Origin: Clostridiales bacterium UBA6330
GTDB lineage: Bacteria; Bacillota; Clostridia; Oscillospirales; CAG-272
DNA length: 30,071 nt
Assembly (NCBI GenBank): GCA_002438075.1
Contig: DJSQ01000040.1
Location: 1-30,071 of the forward strand
Direction: 5' to 3'
The stretch's first letter is position 1. Each line of letters opens with the position of its first letter. The position numbers and the translations under genes were made by a program. Below, piece after piece: positions 15,644-23,912 of the stretch. The notes beneath the pieces are model-generated. The model made no database searches. It had not been told where the DNA came from and was given only the letters and a program-made list of their open reading frames with translations.

Positions 15644-17128
15644 ATGAAAAAAGCCTATGGAAAGCGGCTCGCCCTGCTGATGGGTCTGCTGCTTGCGGCT
15701 TCGGGTCTGTTTGCCTGCGGAAAGGGTCAGACACCCGCCGCGGGGACAACCGAAGCCTCGGAGGAGGTCACAACGGGCGGGGACACGCAACCGATTTCCT
15801 ATCGGGAGCTGTTGCCCGTTGCGGATTACGAGGAAGCCGATGTCAACATTCTGGTGATGTCGGGCAGAAGCTGGCAATACATTGCGGAGGACACCGCCGC
15901 GGATGCCTGCGCAAGGGAGCTGATCTCCCGCAACCATCAGGTGGAGGAGCGCTACCATGTCTATCTGAACTACACGCCCACCAACAAGGGCTGGAGCGGG
16001 TTCCACGAGCAGTGCAGAAACGACCTTTACGCAGAGCAGGCGGCGTTTGACATTACCTCCCCCGATTACTACTACCAATGCGAGACGGCGGGCTATTTTG
16101 CCGACCTCGCAACCTTTGACGAAATCAGGCTGGAGAACCCCTACTGGGTGGACGGCTGGAACCGCAGCTCGACCGTGAACGGAAAGATTTTCACCGCGCT
16201 GAGCTACCTGACGCTGGATGCAATCTCCTCGGCGCAGGTGCTGTTTATGAACAACTACTTTGCCGAGGATTTGCTCATCGATGTGGCGGCGCTCAAGCAG
16301 TCGGTCTATAACGGCAGCTGGACGCTGGACGATATGCTGACCTATATGCGGCTGGCATCGCTGGACAACGGCGACGGTGAATGGACCTTTGAGGACCGCT
16401 ACGGACTGTCCTACAATCTCTGGGGCGGGCGCGCAATGCTTTGGTCGGCAGGTCTTGCGCTTTCGGAAATCTCCGAGGACGGGACCATCAGCCAGACCTA
16501 CACGGCAAGCCGAAATGTGGATATCTTCCAGAAGCTGTACCAATTTTTCAACAGCAACCCGTATTCCTATTACGGCGGCGGTGCGGGGTCGGTGGAGTCT
16601 CCCGTGGGTGCCGAGGCACTGTTTTTTGCCAACCGTGCGCTGTTTGACACCAATAAGCTCGGAAACGCGACCCTGATTTCAAAGAATCTTGACAGCTTCT
16701 CTCTGCTTCCGATGCCGAAATACGACAAGACCCAAACCGATTATGTCGTTTCCTCAAGCGGCTGTACGGTTTTCGGAATCATGAAGACCGCAAAGAACCT
16801 CCATATGTCGGCAACGATTCTCGAGGCGCTGTCGATTCTCTCCTACGAGGATGTCAGACCCGTTTACTACGAGGATTCGCTCAAGCTCCATTATTCGGGT
16901 GACCCCGACACCGCAAGGATGCTGGATTTCATCATGGCGCGGTTCCAAATCGACTTTGCCTTTATCAACTCCACCAACTTCGGCGATCCCGCATCGAGAC
17001 CGTTTGACCTGATTATCGAGTACAACCGAAACTACGTCTCGGAGATGAAAAAGCTGGTGGATTCCTTTGAGGGAAATCTGAAGGCGTTTCGGGACGCGTA
17101 TTCCGATGCGGAGCCGTCGGAGGACTGA
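15644..17128 (+). CDS. Extracellular solute-binding-like lipoprotein
   Basis: This is a 494-residue lipoprotein with ribosome site AAAGGAG at 15631-15637, lipobox LFAC (Cys25), a short Thr/Glu linker and a periplasmic-binding-protein-like body (about 50-485). The VNILVMSGRSW strand, the FDITSPDYYYQ segment, NGKIFTALSYL and MPKYDKTQTDY are typical of family 1 (sugar) ABC binding proteins. No ABC permease or ATPase gene is nearby, so it is either an orphan receptor that delivers to a remote permease or a surface binder. Its placement among other exported proteins, downstream of an AraC-type promoter, suggests a glycan-related role. Confidence 0.8.
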   Translation: MKKAYGKRLALLMGLLLAASGLFACGKGQTPAAGTTEASEEVTTGGDTQPISYRELLPVADYEEADVNILVMSGRSWQYIAEDTAADACARELISRNHQVEERYHVYLNYTPTNKGWSGFHEQCRNDLYAEQAAFDITSPDYYYQCETAGYFADLATFDEIRLENPYWVDGWNRSSTVNGKIFTALSYLTLDAISSAQVLFMNNYFAEDLLIDVAALKQSVYNGSWTLDDMLTYMRLASLDNGDGEWTFEDRYGLSYNLWGGRAMLWSAGLALSEISEDGTISQTYTASRNVDIFQKLYQFFNSNPYSYYGGGAGSVESPVGAEALFFANRALFDTNKLGNATLISKNLDSFSLLPMPKYDKTQTDYVVSSSGCTVFGIMKTAKNLHMSATILEALSILSYEDVRPVYYEDSLKLHYSGDPDTARMLDFIMARFQIDFAFINSTNFGDPASRPFDLIIEYNRNYVSEMKKLVDSFEGNLKAFRDAYSDAEPSED

Positions 17129-17145
17129 CAGCAGGGAATCGACAA

Positions 17146-20100
17146 ATGAAAACAAGAAGAAACCGAAAGGGTTGGCTGTGGATGAGCATTCTGATAGCAG
17201 GACTATGTATGGCGGCGGTCTCCTGCCGCGCGGGAAATGGGGTCGGCGCGGTAACGGGCACGGCAAAAACGGGAACGGTCGGCGCGGACACAACAACAAT
17301 TCCCGAAATTCCCACCGAATCGGACACGGGCGTGACGGGGGAGGTCCCCGAGGTTCCCACGGGAGACAGGACCGTTTCGGTCACCTCGGCGGAGCTGATG
17401 GCGCTGATTGAAAACGGCACGATTGAGGAGAACGGCGACTATGCCGTAACGGACGGCGCGGGACTGACCTTCAGCCGCTCGCACAACGGCAAGGAATACG
17501 ACCTGCGCGGTGCGCTGATTCGCATCGGCGTGCGGGACGGCGCGGCGGGAATCGACCTTTGGAGCAAGACGCTGACGCTGAAGAACGCGCGGATTGCGGT
17601 CTACGGCGATGTCGGGGTCTCGGTCGGCTCGGAGAACGCCAACGCAACGCTGACGGGGCTGCACATCGGCGGCAGCTGCAAAACGGGCTTCCTGCTGGGC
17701 GGGAACGGCTCCACACTGGACGGCTGCACCGTCAAGCCCGCCTCTGGCGGAACGGTGGATACCGCTGTGCGGGTAAGCGGCAGTGACTGCATGGTGGCGA
17801 ACTGCTCGTTTGAAGGAGTCGGAGTCGGCATTCTGGACGAAAGCAAGACGGGCGCGGCTGTTGACAATAACCTGCTGACCGACTGCGAGGTCGGAATTCG
17901 GGTCCGCACCGCAAACGCGATGCTTCTGCGGAACACGGTCAAGGGCGGAGCGCTCGGCATTGCGGCGGAGGATGACGGCGGCGAGCTGTCTGCCTGCATG
18001 GGCAAGGTTTATAACCTGCTGGTGGCAAAGAATCGGGTGGAGAATGCGGAGAATGCCATCCTGCTCGCGGGTGTCTCCAACAGCACGGTGCTCTTCAACC
18101 GTGCCGACAGCCTGACCGTGCGCGACTGCGTAAATGCGTATGTCGTGCGGAACACGGTTGGAGGAACGCTGACGCTGGAGCGGAACAACTATCTCCTTGC
18201 CGATTCCAATGACCGCGCGGCGCTGACCGATACGAAAAACGAGAACGTCAACGGCGGCGATCTGACCGATTTGTCGGCGCGGGAAGAGGTCGGCGTAAAC
18301 GAGGCGCTCCTGCCGCACATCAACCGCGAGCAGTTTGCGGGCATGACGGGGCGCGCGGCGTTTCGGTCGCGGTACGGGACCCTGAGCCTGTCCGCATACC
18401 TGACGGCGGCGGTCTCGGCAGGGGAGACCGATATCGTTGCACCGTGCGGAGCCTTTCTGGACAGCGCCGTGACCTTTAACGGCTTGTCGGACCTGCGGTT
18501 CTACGGCTACGGGACCTACTACGATACCGTAAAATCCACCGCAACGGCGTTTACCTTCACCGCCTGCACGGAAATCGGCTTTTACGGCTTCTTCCTCGGC
18601 AACAGCGTGAACCCGAACTTTCAGGGGACCGTGACGGGGGTAACGGGACCCGCAGGGAAGGAGACTGTCTCATTCGTCCCCGATCCGGGCTATCTTGCCA
18701 ACTATTCGTCAAAGGCGGATTACCCCGCAACCAACGGCGGAGGCGGCGGAATCTATCGCGGGGACTCCCTCTCGCCCTATAGTGAAATCTGGTATGAGGC
18801 GGACTCCAAGACCTACGACCCGACCACGCAGGTCAACAGCCTGACGCTGATTTGGGACGGCATCAAATACGGCAGAATCCCGGGCGGCACGGGCTTGTCA
18901 AGCACCTATGCCGCAGGGGAAATCAAGGTCGGTGACCGCGTTGCGTTCCGCAATTACAAGAGCGCGAGCGGCATTGCCATGCGCAATTGCAGCGGCTTTC
19001 GGATTGAGGACGTCACGGTGTTCAACTGCTCGGGCTTTGCGCTGTCGGAATACGATGCCGAGGTTGCCGTCCGCCTGCACCGCTACAGCGTGACGAGCGG
19101 TCCCGCTCCCGTGATTGATCGGATTGTCAACACAAAGGAGCTGGCAACCGTCAACGATGCAAACCGCCATGTCACATGGACCGACAGCTACGGCAGACTG
19201 CGCTCAGCGTTCAGCCTGAACACAACCTGCGATGCCACGCACAGCACCAATGCAAGGGTCGGGATGCAGGCGGTCTCCTGCCTGCTGGAAAACATGATGG
19301 ACGACGGCGGAAATATCAATGCCCTCTACGGAACCGCGGTCGGCTTCGATGCGGCAACGCGGACCCTGACCTACAAATGCTGCTCCACGGGCGGCTACTA
19401 TAAGCTCCCGTCTCCCTTCCGCGTGGGCGATACCGTCCTGCTCTATACCAATCAGGGCGTGAATATCGGCTCCGCAACCGTCACGGAGGCAACCAAGCAG
19501 ACCGTCAGCGCGGCGGCGGAGAAGGACTGTCGGTATACGGTAAAGCTCTCGGAAGCGGTCACATTGCCCACCGATACCGATTCGGTAATCGTGCAGAATG
19601 CCTCCGCGAGCGGAAACGGCTTCCTCTGGGATAACGTGCTGGTGCGGAACAACAATTCCTACGGCGTGCGTATTCAGGCAATCGGCGGGGAAATCCGCAA
19701 TTGCTCCTTTATCCGACTTGCCAAAGGCGGCGTGAGCATGATTCCGCAGTACGGCGCATGGCCAGAGTGTGGGTATGCCTGCGACGTGAAGGTGACGGCA
19801 AACGTGTTTGAGGAGCTCGGACTGATGGCGGCGCAGTGGTACGATTGGGATTCGGTGGAAAACGGCTCGTCCTTCCTGCCGATTTGCATCTGGGCAACGG
19901 GAGGAAATACCGCCGACGGAGAGAGCTGTATGTTCCGCAATATCAGCATCACGGGAAATCGGTTTGCCTCCCGCTATACCTACTACGATATGCGCATCAA
20001 CGGCGTGAGAAACCTGACCATAGAAGGGAATACCTTTACCGGAAGATCGGGCATGGAGAACGGGGACCGACAGGCACATATCCTGCTCTGCGGCGGAAAC

Positions 20101-20202
20101 GGCGTTCGGATTGACGGCAACCGATTCCTTTCGGGCGCCGCTCCGGTGCTGTATCGCCGCGATGACATCGCGGAAAACGTGACGGGAAGCGACGTAGAAT
20201 AA
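17146..20202 (+). CDS. Large right-handed beta-helix lipoprotein
   Basis: This is a 1018-residue protein with an N-terminal signal and probable lipobox AVSC (Cys27; Ala rather than Leu at -3 makes lipidation less certain). A Thr/Gly linker leads to two blocks of parallel beta-helix repeats: about 85-375 (for example NCSFEGVGVG, NNLLTDCEVG, RNTVKGGALG) and about 420-1010 (FTACTEIGFYGFF, MRNCSGFRIEDVTVFNCSGF, VRNNNSYGVRIQAIGGEIRN, ITGNRF, IEGNTF). Such folds occur in pectate-lyase-like enzymes and in GH28 and GH110 glycosidases. The overall layout of the second block (aromatic-rich insertion, NTKELATVNDANRHV) fits a polysaccharide-active enzyme, but I cannot identify catalytic residues. It is the last gene of the operon. 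Confidence 0.82.
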   Translation: MKTRRNRKGWLWMSILIAGLCMAAVSCRAGNGVGAVTGTAKTGTVGADTTTIPEIPTESDTGVTGEVPEVPTGDRTVSVTSAELMALIENGTIEENGDYAVTDGAGLTFSRSHNGKEYDLRGALIRIGVRDGAAGIDLWSKTLTLKNARIAVYGDVGVSVGSENANATLTGLHIGGSCKTGFLLGGNGSTLDGCTVKPASGGTVDTAVRVSGSDCMVANCSFEGVGVGILDESKTGAAVDNNLLTDCEVGIRVRTANAMLLRNTVKGGALGIAAEDDGGELSACMGKVYNLLVAKNRVENAENAILLAGVSNSTVLFNRADSLTVRDCVNAYVVRNTVGGTLTLERNNYLLADSNDRAALTDTKNENVNGGDLTDLSAREEVGVNEALLPHINREQFAGMTGRAAFRSRYGTLSLSAYLTAAVSAGETDIVAPCGAFLDSAVTFNGLSDLRFYGYGTYYDTVKSTATAFTFTACTEIGFYGFFLGNSVNPNFQGTVTGVTGPAGKETVSFVPDPGYLANYSSKADYPATNGGGGGIYRGDSLSPYSEIWYEADSKTYDPTTQVNSLTLIWDGIKYGRIPGGTGLSSTYAAGEIKVGDRVAFRNYKSASGIAMRNCSGFRIEDVTVFNCSGFALSEYDAEVAVRLHRYSVTSGPAPVIDRIVNTKELATVNDANRHVTWTDSYGRLRSAFSLNTTCDATHSTNARVGMQAVSCLLENMMDDGGNINALYGTAVGFDAATRTLTYKCCSTGGYYKLPSPFRVGDTVLLYTNQGVNIGSATVTEATKQTVSAAAEKDCRYTVKLSEAVTLPTDTDSVIVQNASASGNGFLWDNVLVRNNNSYGVRIQAIGGEIRNCSFIRLAKGGVSMIPQYGAWPECGYACDVKVTANVFEELGLMAAQWYDWDSVENGSSFLPICIWATGGNTADGESCMFRNISITGNRFASRYTYYDMRINGVRNLTIEGNTFTGRSGMENGDRQAHILLCGGNGVRIDGNRFLSGAAPVLYRRDDIAENVTGSDVE

Positions 20203-20211
20203 CAGAAAAGC

Positions 20212-20248
20212 AAAGAAGCAGGGGCTCGGATGAACCCCTGCTTCTTTT
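20212..20248 (+). terminator. Intrinsic terminator of the exported-protein operon
   Basis: AAAGAAGCAGGGG (20212-20224) pairs with CCCCTGCTTCTTT (20235-20247) and ends in a short T-run. Confidence 0.85.
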
Positions 20249-20436
20249 CAGACTGCTGATCAAGCATACGTTCAAATATTCTGATAGCAAATAGCGCAAG
20301 CGTAACGATTCCCGCGCCTCACTTTACACAAGAGAGCCTTTTGATTTGTGCATATACGCTTTGCAAGGTTCAGACCAACGGGATAGGGTAAATATGTAAA
20401 ACTTGCGCTTCTCCGAACAATCGGCAAATCAAACAC

Positions 20437-20465
20437 TTGCAAAATCGCGGAATTTCTGGTATAAT
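20437..20465 (+). promoter_or_regulatory. Promoter of the MBL-fold hydrolase gene
   Basis: TTGCAA (20437-20442), 17 bp, TATAAT (20460-20465) with an extended -10 TGG. Between the preceding terminator and this promoter (20249-20436) I see no other feature. Confidence 0.82.
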
Positions 20466-20500
20466 GATAAGGGAAACCGTAATAAGGAGGGTTACTGATT

Positions 20501-21280
20501 ATGTATCCAAAGAAACAGCAGGTTGCAGGGAAGCCGTGGAACGGGCTTATCAAGCCGTTTCATATTCTGAGGGGGATTTCCTTTGTCGGGACCTATCAGG
20601 CGTCCATTCATCTGATTGATACCGGAGACGGTCTGGTCATGATTGACACGGGGTATCTGAATACGTTCTATTGGGTGGTCAACGGAATTTATTCGCTCGG
20701 ATACCGCCCGTCCGATGTGAAATACATTCTCATGACGCACTGGCACGGCGACCACGTGGAGGGAGTCAAGCCCATGCTGACCCTTGCGCCGAAAGCCAAA
20801 ACCATTATCGGTGTCAGGGATGACAAAAGGGTATTTGAGCGGTACGGAATCAAGCCCGACATCGTTGTGAAGGACGGGGATACGCTTACCTGCGGAAACG
20901 TCACGTTCCGCTTTTTGGAGACCCCCGGGCATACGGTCGGAACGGTATCGGTTTTCTTTGATTATACGGAGGACGGAAGAACCTATCATGTCGGTATGTT
21001 CGGCGGTGCCGGTCGCGGTGCGCTTTTTGAAGACAACGTGGATTACTACAAGGGGAGCCGAAACGATTATTTCAATTCCCTTGCGCGGCTGAAGGAGGAG
21101 AAGGTGGATTTGTTCCTCGGCAATCATTGCTGGAACAACAATACCGATGAGAAAGCCGCCGCGATGGAAGTGAATCCGAATATCAATCCTTTCGTTGATG
21201 AGAAGGAATTCTACAGATTTTTGGACTACTGCTATACGGACGTGAAGGAACGGATGAAGCGAGAGGGCTTGACGGAATAA
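20501..21280 (+). CDS. MBL-fold metallohydrolase with B3-like metal ligands
   Basis: This is a 259-residue cytoplasmic protein with AAGGAGG at 20484-20490. The zinc motif is THWHGDH (His80, His82, Asp84, His85), followed by His144 in TPGHTVG and His209 in GNHCWNNN. The bridging Asp common in glyoxalase-type MBL enzymes is absent: the corresponding place reads GMFGGAGRGALF. This ligand pattern (HxHxDH, His, His) is the one in B3-type and related hydrolases. Without a signal peptide a true beta-lactamase is unlikely; a lactone, thioester or phosphonate hydrolase is as plausible. It is monocistronic and its substrate is unknown. Confidence 0.85.
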   Translation: MYPKKQQVAGKPWNGLIKPFHILRGISFVGTYQASIHLIDTGDGLVMIDTGYLNTFYWVVNGIYSLGYRPSDVKYILMTHWHGDHVEGVKPMLTLAPKAKTIIGVRDDKRVFERYGIKPDIVVKDGDTLTCGNVTFRFLETPGHTVGTVSVFFDYTEDGRTYHVGMFGGAGRGALFEDNVDYYKGSRNDYFNSLARLKEEKVDLFLGNHCWNNNTDEKAAAMEVNPNINPFVDEKEFYRFLDYCYTDVKERMKREGLTE

Positions 21281-21322
21281 AATCGGGAATCCCGTGCCTC
21301 GGAACGGTTCGGAATACAGAAT

Positions 21323-21366
21323 AAGCCCCCCCAAGCAGGCATTACCGCCTGCTTGGGGGGCTTTCT
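21323..21366. terminator. Bidirectional intrinsic terminator
   Basis: AAGCCCCCCCAAGCAGGC and GCCTGCTTGGGGGGCTT form a long GC-rich stem with a six-base loop and one unpaired C. It lies between convergent genes, and T-rich sequence follows on the plus strand. Confidence 0.85.
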
Positions 21367-21373
21367 CTGTTCT

Positions 21374-22489
21374 TTACATCAGCTTTTTATAAATATCCAA
21401 TACATCGTCGCGGGTGAGCGGGACAAAGTTGTTTGCCATCAGACGTCCCTGCGTGGTGAGCACGCTGTCGGTGAAGGTGACGATATCCGCATCGGTCACG
21501 CCGTATTCGTGGAGCGGCTTCTTCGGCAGAATGCGGTTGAGCAGGTTCTCCAGCTCGGTATAGACATCCGGAGTGTCGCATTCCAACAGGTTTGCGAGAT
21601 AGGCGTTCAGGTGCGCGATTTCGCCGTCCGACTTCTTTTCCATGTACTTGTTCAGCACACCCGTAAAGAGCGCGTAGTTGCTTTCGCCGTGCGGGACGTG
21701 GTAGGTGCCGCCGAGCGGATAGCTGAGCGCGTGGACTGCGGCGCAGCCTGCGGTCCCGAAGGCAAAGCCCGCCATGTTGGAGGCAACCAGAAAGTCCTCC
21801 ATCAGCGCGGGAAGCTGTTCCATGCCGTCCTGCGCCAGTTTCCGGTAGCCTCCGATAATCATTTCAATCGCCTTATAGCCCATCAGCTTGGTATAAGCGG
21901 TCGCTTTGGGGGAGAGGGAGGATTCCACCGCATGGACCAGTGCATCGATGGAGCTGGTTGCAAAGACCTTCAGCGGCAGCTTCTTCAACAGCTCGGGAAT
22001 CAGCACGGCATAATCCGCATAGAGCGGCTCGCCCGTCAGTCCCATCTTGACGCCGAGGCGGGTACGGTTGATGATGGCGATGTCGGTTACCTCGCTGCCC
22101 GTGCCGCAGGTGGTCGGGATGATGACGAGCGGATGCTCTTTTTTCAGTTCGTCTTTGTGCTCATAGAGTTCATCCACGGGCTTGCCGCCCGAGACCGACA
22201 GCACCTTTGCAATGTCGATCACCGTGCCGCCGCCGACCGCAATCACGCGGTCGAATTCCTTGCCCGCCGCCGCTTGGATGATGGCGTCGACCATGGTGTC
22301 GGTCGGCTCTCCGCCGCCGAATTCTTCCTGATAAATCAGCTGTGCGCCGTAGGGGTTGCCATCGAAATACGGGTCGAAGATATAGCGGTTGGTCAGAACC
22401 AGATCGCGCTTGCCGAGGTGAAACGCCTCCGCAAAGGATTTGGTGTCATCGAATTTGTACAGCTTCGGGCGGAAAATGATCTGTTCCAT
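21374..22489 (-). CDS. 4hbD: 4-hydroxybutyrate dehydrogenase (iron-containing alcohol dehydrogenase family)
   Basis: The start at 22489 is chosen for GAGGAGG on the minus strand just upstream. It gives 371 residues, the length I recall for the Clostridium kluyveri enzyme. It reduces succinate semialdehyde to 4-hydroxybutyrate with NAD(P)H. The coenzyme motif is GGGTVID (86-92), followed by PTTCGTGSEVT. The metal ligands fit the family spacing: Asp182, His186, His253 and His267. The gene starts 14 bp after sucD and is the last of the operon. The neighbouring sucD and CoA-transferase genes support this assignment over generic alcohol dehydrogenase. Confidence 0.9.
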   Translation of the reverse strand: MEQIIFRPKLYKFDDTKSFAEAFHLGKRDLVLTNRYIFDPYFDGNPYGAQLIYQEEFGGGEPTDTMVDAIIQAAAGKEFDRVIAVGGGTVIDIAKVLSVSGGKPVDELYEHKDELKKEHPLVIIPTTCGTGSEVTDIAIINRTRLGVKMGLTGEPLYADYAVLIPELLKKLPLKVFATSSIDALVHAVESSLSPKATAYTKLMGYKAIEMIIGGYRKLAQDGMEQLPALMEDFLVASNMAGFAFGTAGCAAVHALSYPLGGTYHVPHGESNYALFTGVLNKYMEKKSDGEIAHLNAYLANLLECDTPDVYTELENLLNRILPKKPLHEYGVTDADIVTFTDSVLTTQGRLMANNFVPLTRDDVLDIYKKLM

Positions 22490-22502
22490 GGCGAATGCCT
22501 CC

Positions 22503-23876
22503 TCAGTTCCAGATTTCCGCATCGGTCGGGATCTTTGCGTCCTTGTTGTAAAGACCGATCTGAGAAACGTTGATCAGATGCGTGTAGTTCAGGTTTTCGG
22601 AAATGCTGTTGTTCCCCCAAGAGCCGCAACCGAGCGTGGTGGTGGGTGCAAAGCCGTTGTAAAGGCTTCCGCCCGCACCCGTAGAGGACGGCTGGTTGAC
22701 AATCAGGCGGCTGACGGTCAGCTTTTCGCCAGCATACTTGATATGCTCCATATCGTGGCTGTGGAGCGATGCGGTGTGCCCCTTGCCCTCGTAGTCGAGG
22801 TCGGTCTGCGCCAGCTTCACGGCATCCTCAAAGGTATCGTATGCCGCCGTAATCATCACGGGGCACATCTTCTCGCGGCAGAGCGGCTCCCCGCGCCCGA
22901 TGCTTCTTGCCTTGATGAGAATCATCTTGGTATCGGCAGGGACTTCGACGCCTGCCAGGGCTGCGATGGTCTGCACGCTCTGACCGACAACGCGGCGGTT
23001 AATCGGACCGTTGTCCGGGAAGATGGTATCGGCAAACTTCTTGGCGGTTGCGGCATCGTCAACATAGAAGACGTGGTTCTGCTTGAAGATTTCGATTGCA
23101 CGGTCGAAGGATTCCCGGGGCAAGAGGACGCACTGCTCGCCCGAGCAGATGATGCCGTTGTCGAAGATTCTGCCACTGATGATTTTCGGAATGGCTTCCT
23201 CCAACTCCACGCCGCGGTCCACAATCACCTGCACGTTGCCGGGTCCGACACCGAGTGCGGGCTTGCCGCTCGAATATGCCGACTTGACCATTCCCGCGCC
23301 GCCGGTTGCGACCACAACGTCCACGCTCTGCATCAGGGCGTTGGTGGCATCAATAGAGGACTTCTCAACGGTCTGAATCAGGTCAACCGGTGCGCCCAGC
23401 TTTGCAAGCTCTGCGCGGAACAGGTCAACCACATACTTGTTGACGTTCTGCGTTCTCGGGTGGGGCGCTACGATAATGGCGTTCTGCCCCTTGAGCGCGA
23501 ACATCGCGTTGCACATCGGGGTCACAACGGGATTGGTTACGGGGGTCACCGAGCCGACCACGCCCTTTGCCTTCGCTACGCGGATGATGCCCGTCCCCTT
23601 GTCCTCGCCGATGATGCCGACCGACTTCTTGCCCTTGAGACTGTTCCAGATGCACTTGGACTTGCCGTGGCACTTGGCAACCTTATCGGCGTAAACGCCC
23701 ATGCCGCTCTCCTCGCAAGCCATTCTTGCCAGCTCCTCGGCGCGGTCATAGACCACCTTGCCGATGGCGCGGACCACCTCGTCGGTCTTTTCCTGCGAGA
23801 AGGCTTCAAACTCCTTCTGCGCGGCTCTTGCCTTTGCTACCATTTCGTTCATCATTGCTACAACCTGTTCGTCCAT
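22503..23876 (-). CDS. sucD: CoA-acylating succinate-semialdehyde dehydrogenase
   Basis: This is a 457-residue aldehyde dehydrogenase-superfamily enzyme that reduces succinyl-CoA to succinate semialdehyde. The nucleophile Cys244 lies in FDNGIICSGEQC, and the cofactor region contains VTPVTNPVVTP and GGAGMVKSAYSSGKPALGVGPGN in the acylating-ALDH pattern. It lacks the Fe-ADH half of bifunctional AdhE; that activity is supplied by the next gene. Acetaldehyde- or other CoA-dependent dehydrogenases look similar, but the flanking cat1-like and 4hbD genes favour SucD. It lies 36 bp after the CoA-transferase gene and is probably translated from the same mRNA. Confidence 0.9.
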   Translation of the reverse strand: MDEQVVAMMNEMVAKARAAQKEFEAFSQEKTDEVVRAIGKVVYDRAEELARMACEESGMGVYADKVAKCHGKSKCIWNSLKGKKSVGIIGEDKGTGIIRVAKAKGVVGSVTPVTNPVVTPMCNAMFALKGQNAIIVAPHPRTQNVNKYVVDLFRAELAKLGAPVDLIQTVEKSSIDATNALMQSVDVVVATGGAGMVKSAYSSGKPALGVGPGNVQVIVDRGVELEEAIPKIISGRIFDNGIICSGEQCVLLPRESFDRAIEIFKQNHVFYVDDAATAKKFADTIFPDNGPINRRVVGQSVQTIAALAGVEVPADTKMILIKARSIGRGEPLCREKMCPVMITAAYDTFEDAVKLAQTDLDYEGKGHTASLHSHDMEHIKYAGEKLTVSRLIVNQPSSTGAGGSLYNGFAPTTTLGCGSWGNNSISENLNYTHLINVSQIGLYNKDAKIPTDAEIWN

Positions 23877-23912
23877 TTTTCCTGCTTCCTTTCAGAATTT
23901 TATATTTGATAA

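Noticed and set aside
20272..20553. A 93-codon minus-strand frame before the MBL gene
   Set aside because: It overlaps the MBL promoter and start, and shows no ribosome site and no conserved motif.
22440..23909. A 489-codon plus-strand frame opposite sucD
   Set aside because: It is antisense to sucD, whose catalytic cysteine and cofactor motifs are intact. No ribosome binding site or promoter was seen.
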